NCBI GenBank assembly: GCA_903916165.1
Contig: CAIWVR010000289.1
Location: forward strand, 1-14,834
DNA: 14,834 nt
Direction: 5' to 3'
Source of the DNA: an uncultured Hyphomicrobiales bacterium
GTDB taxonomy: Bacteria; Pseudomonadota; Alphaproteobacteria; Rhizobiales; Beijerinckiaceae
Made by a program: the position numbers and the translations under genes. A model generated the notes under the pieces. The model was given only the letters and a program-made list of their open reading frames with translations. It made no database searches and had not been told where the DNA came from. Positions 13,492 through 14,834 of this stretch are shown here, in pieces. The first letter of the stretch is position 1, and each line of letters opens with the position of its first letter.

Positions 13492-13581
13492 TGGCGGAGA
13501 CGGTGGGATTCGAACCCACGATAGGGTTTCCCCTATGACGATTTAGCAAACCGTTGCCTTAAGCCTCTCGGCCACATCTCC
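13492..13581 (-). tRNA. tRNA-Ser(GCT)
   Basis: Read on the minus strand the gene starts GGAGATG and ends CGTCTCC-G-CCA, so the acceptor stem is complete with one G-T pair and CCA is encoded. The D-arm has GGCCGAGAGGCTTAAGGC. The anticodon stem ACGGT/ATCGT encloses the loop TTGCTAA, giving anticodon GCT (Ser, AGC/AGT codons). A long variable arm (ATAGGG/CCCTAT) marks a class II tRNA, and the T-arm is GTGGGTTCGAATCCCAC. Total 90 bases including CCA. Confidence 0.97.
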
Positions 13582-13612
13582 GCGCGCCGGGCTTTTGGAC
13601 CGGGCGGATTTT

Positions 13613-13641
13613 CATATGCCCGAGCGGGGGCGCGTTGGCAA
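13613..13641 (-). promoter_or_regulatory. Probable tRNA-Ser promoter
   Basis: On the minus strand TTGCCA (13641-13636) and CATATG (13618-13613) are separated by 17 bases and lie 32 bases or more upstream of the tRNA 5' end. The -35 is close to consensus and the -10 is modest. Confidence 0.45.
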
Positions 13642-13666
13642 GCCTTGTTGACGGTCGCGGCATCGT

Positions 13667-14545
13667 TCAGTCCGGCACCGAGGCGATGAAGTTGCAGATG
13701 CGCGTGATGGAGGGTGCGTCGAGGAGCAGGGGGGCGTGGCCCTGTCCGGGGACGACGAGCGCTTGTGCGCCTGTGTGGCGTCTCAGCATATCGGCCAGCG
13801 TGGTTTCTGACAGCAGGTCGGAGTTTTCGCCGCGAATCACCAGCAGCGGCAGGGGAGAAAGCGCCTCGAATTGCGGCCAGAGGTCGGGCAGGGGCGCCTC
13901 GAGGTCGATGTCCCACAGAACCTTCGTCAGCATCGGGTCGTAGCGTGTGACAAGCTGTCCGTTCTGCTCCTGCAAGGTCAGGCGCGCATAGGCCATCCAG
14001 TCTGCGTCGCTGAGCGCGGTGAAATGGGCACCGCTCACCTGTTTGAACATGCTGACCGCATCGGTCCAGGACTTCGGGCGTGGCAATTTGCCGACATAGC
14101 CGCGAATGCGGGCGAGACCGCGCGCCTCGAGCACCGGGCCGATATCGTTCATCACCACGGCACGCAGCAAAGTCGGGCGCAGCACCGCCAGCAGCATGCA
14201 ATGGAGGCCACCACGCGACGTGCCGATGAAGATGGCCTTATGGATTTCCACGGCTGTGAGCAGCGACTGGATGTCGGCGCTTTCGACGCCCAGATCGTAA
14301 TGCGTCCAGTTCGGGTCGCGGTCCGAAAGACCGCGCCCGCGATAATCAATGGCGACGACGCGGCGCGGGGCTCCCGCCTGTCCGTCGGCAAGGGCGCGGG
14401 CGAGCATATTGAAATCCTCCGCCGTGCGGGCGAGGCCCGGCAGGCAGACAACCGGCAGGGCCGCGCTGTCGCGCGGGCCATAGTCGCGCAGGTGGAGTTT
14501 CAGCCCGTCGGGGCTGGTGTAGAAACGGGATCGCACATCATTCAT
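13667..14545 (-). CDS. Alpha/beta-fold hydrolase
   Basis: 292 aa, no signal peptide, presumably cytoplasmic. A full catalytic triad can be placed: Ser110 in the nucleophile elbow GTSRGG, Asp243 (RGENSD) and His270 (GQGHAP). LPGLARTAEDFNMLA near residue 35 gives the oxyanion loop, and DYRGRGLSD (67-75) is typical of the family. The lid region (about 140-200) is helical. Substrates are unknown; esterase, lactonase or C-C hydrolase activity would all fit. ATG at 14545 is chosen because similarity begins there (MNDVRSRFYTSPDGLKLHLR) and longer versions run toward the upstream gene. It starts 31 bases after the lytic transglycosylase stop and is probably in the same transcript. Confidence 0.88.
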   Translation of the reverse strand: MNDVRSRFYTSPDGLKLHLRDYGPRDSAALPVVCLPGLARTAEDFNMLARALADGQAGAPRRVVAIDYRGRGLSDRDPNWTHYDLGVESADIQSLLTAVEIHKAIFIGTSRGGLHCMLLAVLRPTLLRAVVMNDIGPVLEARGLARIRGYVGKLPRPKSWTDAVSMFKQVSGAHFTALSDADWMAYARLTLQEQNGQLVTRYDPMLTKVLWDIDLEAPLPDLWPQFEALSPLPLLVIRGENSDLLSETTLADMLRRHTGAQALVVPGQGHAPLLLDAPSITRICNFIASVPD

Positions 14546-14576
14546 GCGGTGCAGATTAGCCCGGCGGTCGCCGCCG

Positions 14577-14834
14577 TCAAAGCCTGGCTTCAGCACCGCG
14601 CAGGTCGGTGCGGATGGCGAAGGGCCGGTCGTCGCCGAAGCGGAGGCGGTAGATTTCCAGATTCTCCGTCACGCGCTGCACGTAATTGCGGGTTTCGGTG
14701 AAAGGAATGCGCTCGACCCAGTCAACCGGATCGACGGCAGGGTCGCGCGGATCGCCATAGGCCTCGATCCATTCCCTCACGCGGCGCGGTCCGGCATTAT
14801 AGGCCGCAAACGTCATGATGTAGGAGCCACGGAA
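14577..14834 (-). CDS. Soluble lytic murein transglycosylase (SLT), C-terminal part (partial)
   Basis: The last 85 codons are visible; the 5' part lies beyond the window. FRGSYIMTFAAYNAGPRRV, then REWIEAYGDPR, is the AYNAGP block of the SLT lysozyme-like fold. VDWVERIPFTETRNYVQRVT, then ENLEIYRLRFG, is the closing helix of Slt70-type enzymes. These periplasmic enzymes cut the glycan chains of peptidoglycan to 1,6-anhydromuramyl ends. The catalytic Glu is upstream of the visible part, so activity cannot be checked. The gene precedes the alpha/beta hydrolase by 31 bases. Confidence 0.9.
   Translation of the reverse strand, partial: FRGSYIMTFAAYNAGPRRVREWIEAYGDPRDPAVDPVDWVERIPFTETRNYVQRVTENLEIYRLRFGDDRPFAIRTDLRGAEARL

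Noticed and set aside
13871..14701. Plus-strand open frame of 276 codons opposite the alpha/beta hydrolase
   Set aside because: The minus-strand hydrolase has its full triad and family motifs; the opposite frame has unnatural composition and no signature.

Overview
The window looks like a high-GC alphaproteobacterial chromosome. The signs are a Rhizobiales-type outer-membrane porin remnant, a complete mla (phospholipid transport) operon in an alphaproteobacterial arrangement, a GntR/FCD regulator, a tripartite-tricarboxylate-type (TTT) binding protein, and IS5-family relics. The genus cannot be fixed from the sequence.

Left part, 1-2960. The 3' end of a fumarylacetoacetate-hydrolase-family gene is followed by a clear terminator. 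Next comes a broken porin remnant that keeps its own terminator. A membrane-anchored PQQ sugar dehydrogenase fused to a C-terminal cytochrome c domain follows (740-2308). Just behind it is a small secreted protein made of three exact 27-residue Cys-rich repeats. A short IS5-type transposase relic closes the segment.

Middle plus-strand cluster, 2880-5530. A GntR/FCD regulator, with two copies of a 9-bp palindrome upstream, is followed by a DUF1989 (urea-carboxylase-associated / carboxyguanidine-deiminase-like) protein and a TTT/Bug periplasmic binding protein. Together they suggest regulated capture and processing of a small carboxylated, probably nitrogen-containing compound. The substrate is unknown and no TctA/TctB membrane subunits are present.

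Minus-strand pair, 5660-7872. A 12-TM MFS/TLC-like transporter is translationally coupled (ATGA overlap) to a Tat-exported aldo/keto reductase. About 560 bases without a recognisable gene follow. They hold several perfect hairpins and scraps of open reading frame.

Minus-strand mla operon, 8433-12136. The order is mlaF-mlaE-mlaD-mlaA-mlaC-mlaB, tightly overlapping. It encodes the ABC ATPase, permease, MCE protein, outer-membrane component, periplasmic lipid carrier and STAS subunit of a retrograde phospholipid transport system. mlaA lies inside the operon and its product lacks a lipobox cysteine.

Right part, 12137-14834. A frameshifted IS5-family element (about 12531-13366) carries a dead transposase. 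It is followed by tRNA-Ser(GCT) on the minus strand, an alpha/beta hydrolase, and the 3' end of a soluble lytic transglycosylase gene that runs off the window.

I saw no CRISPR array, phage module or clearly new defence system. The most unusual items are the Cys-rich repeat protein, the GntR-DUF1989-TTT cluster with its twin operator, the lipobox-less MlaA, and the structured gap near 8 kb.
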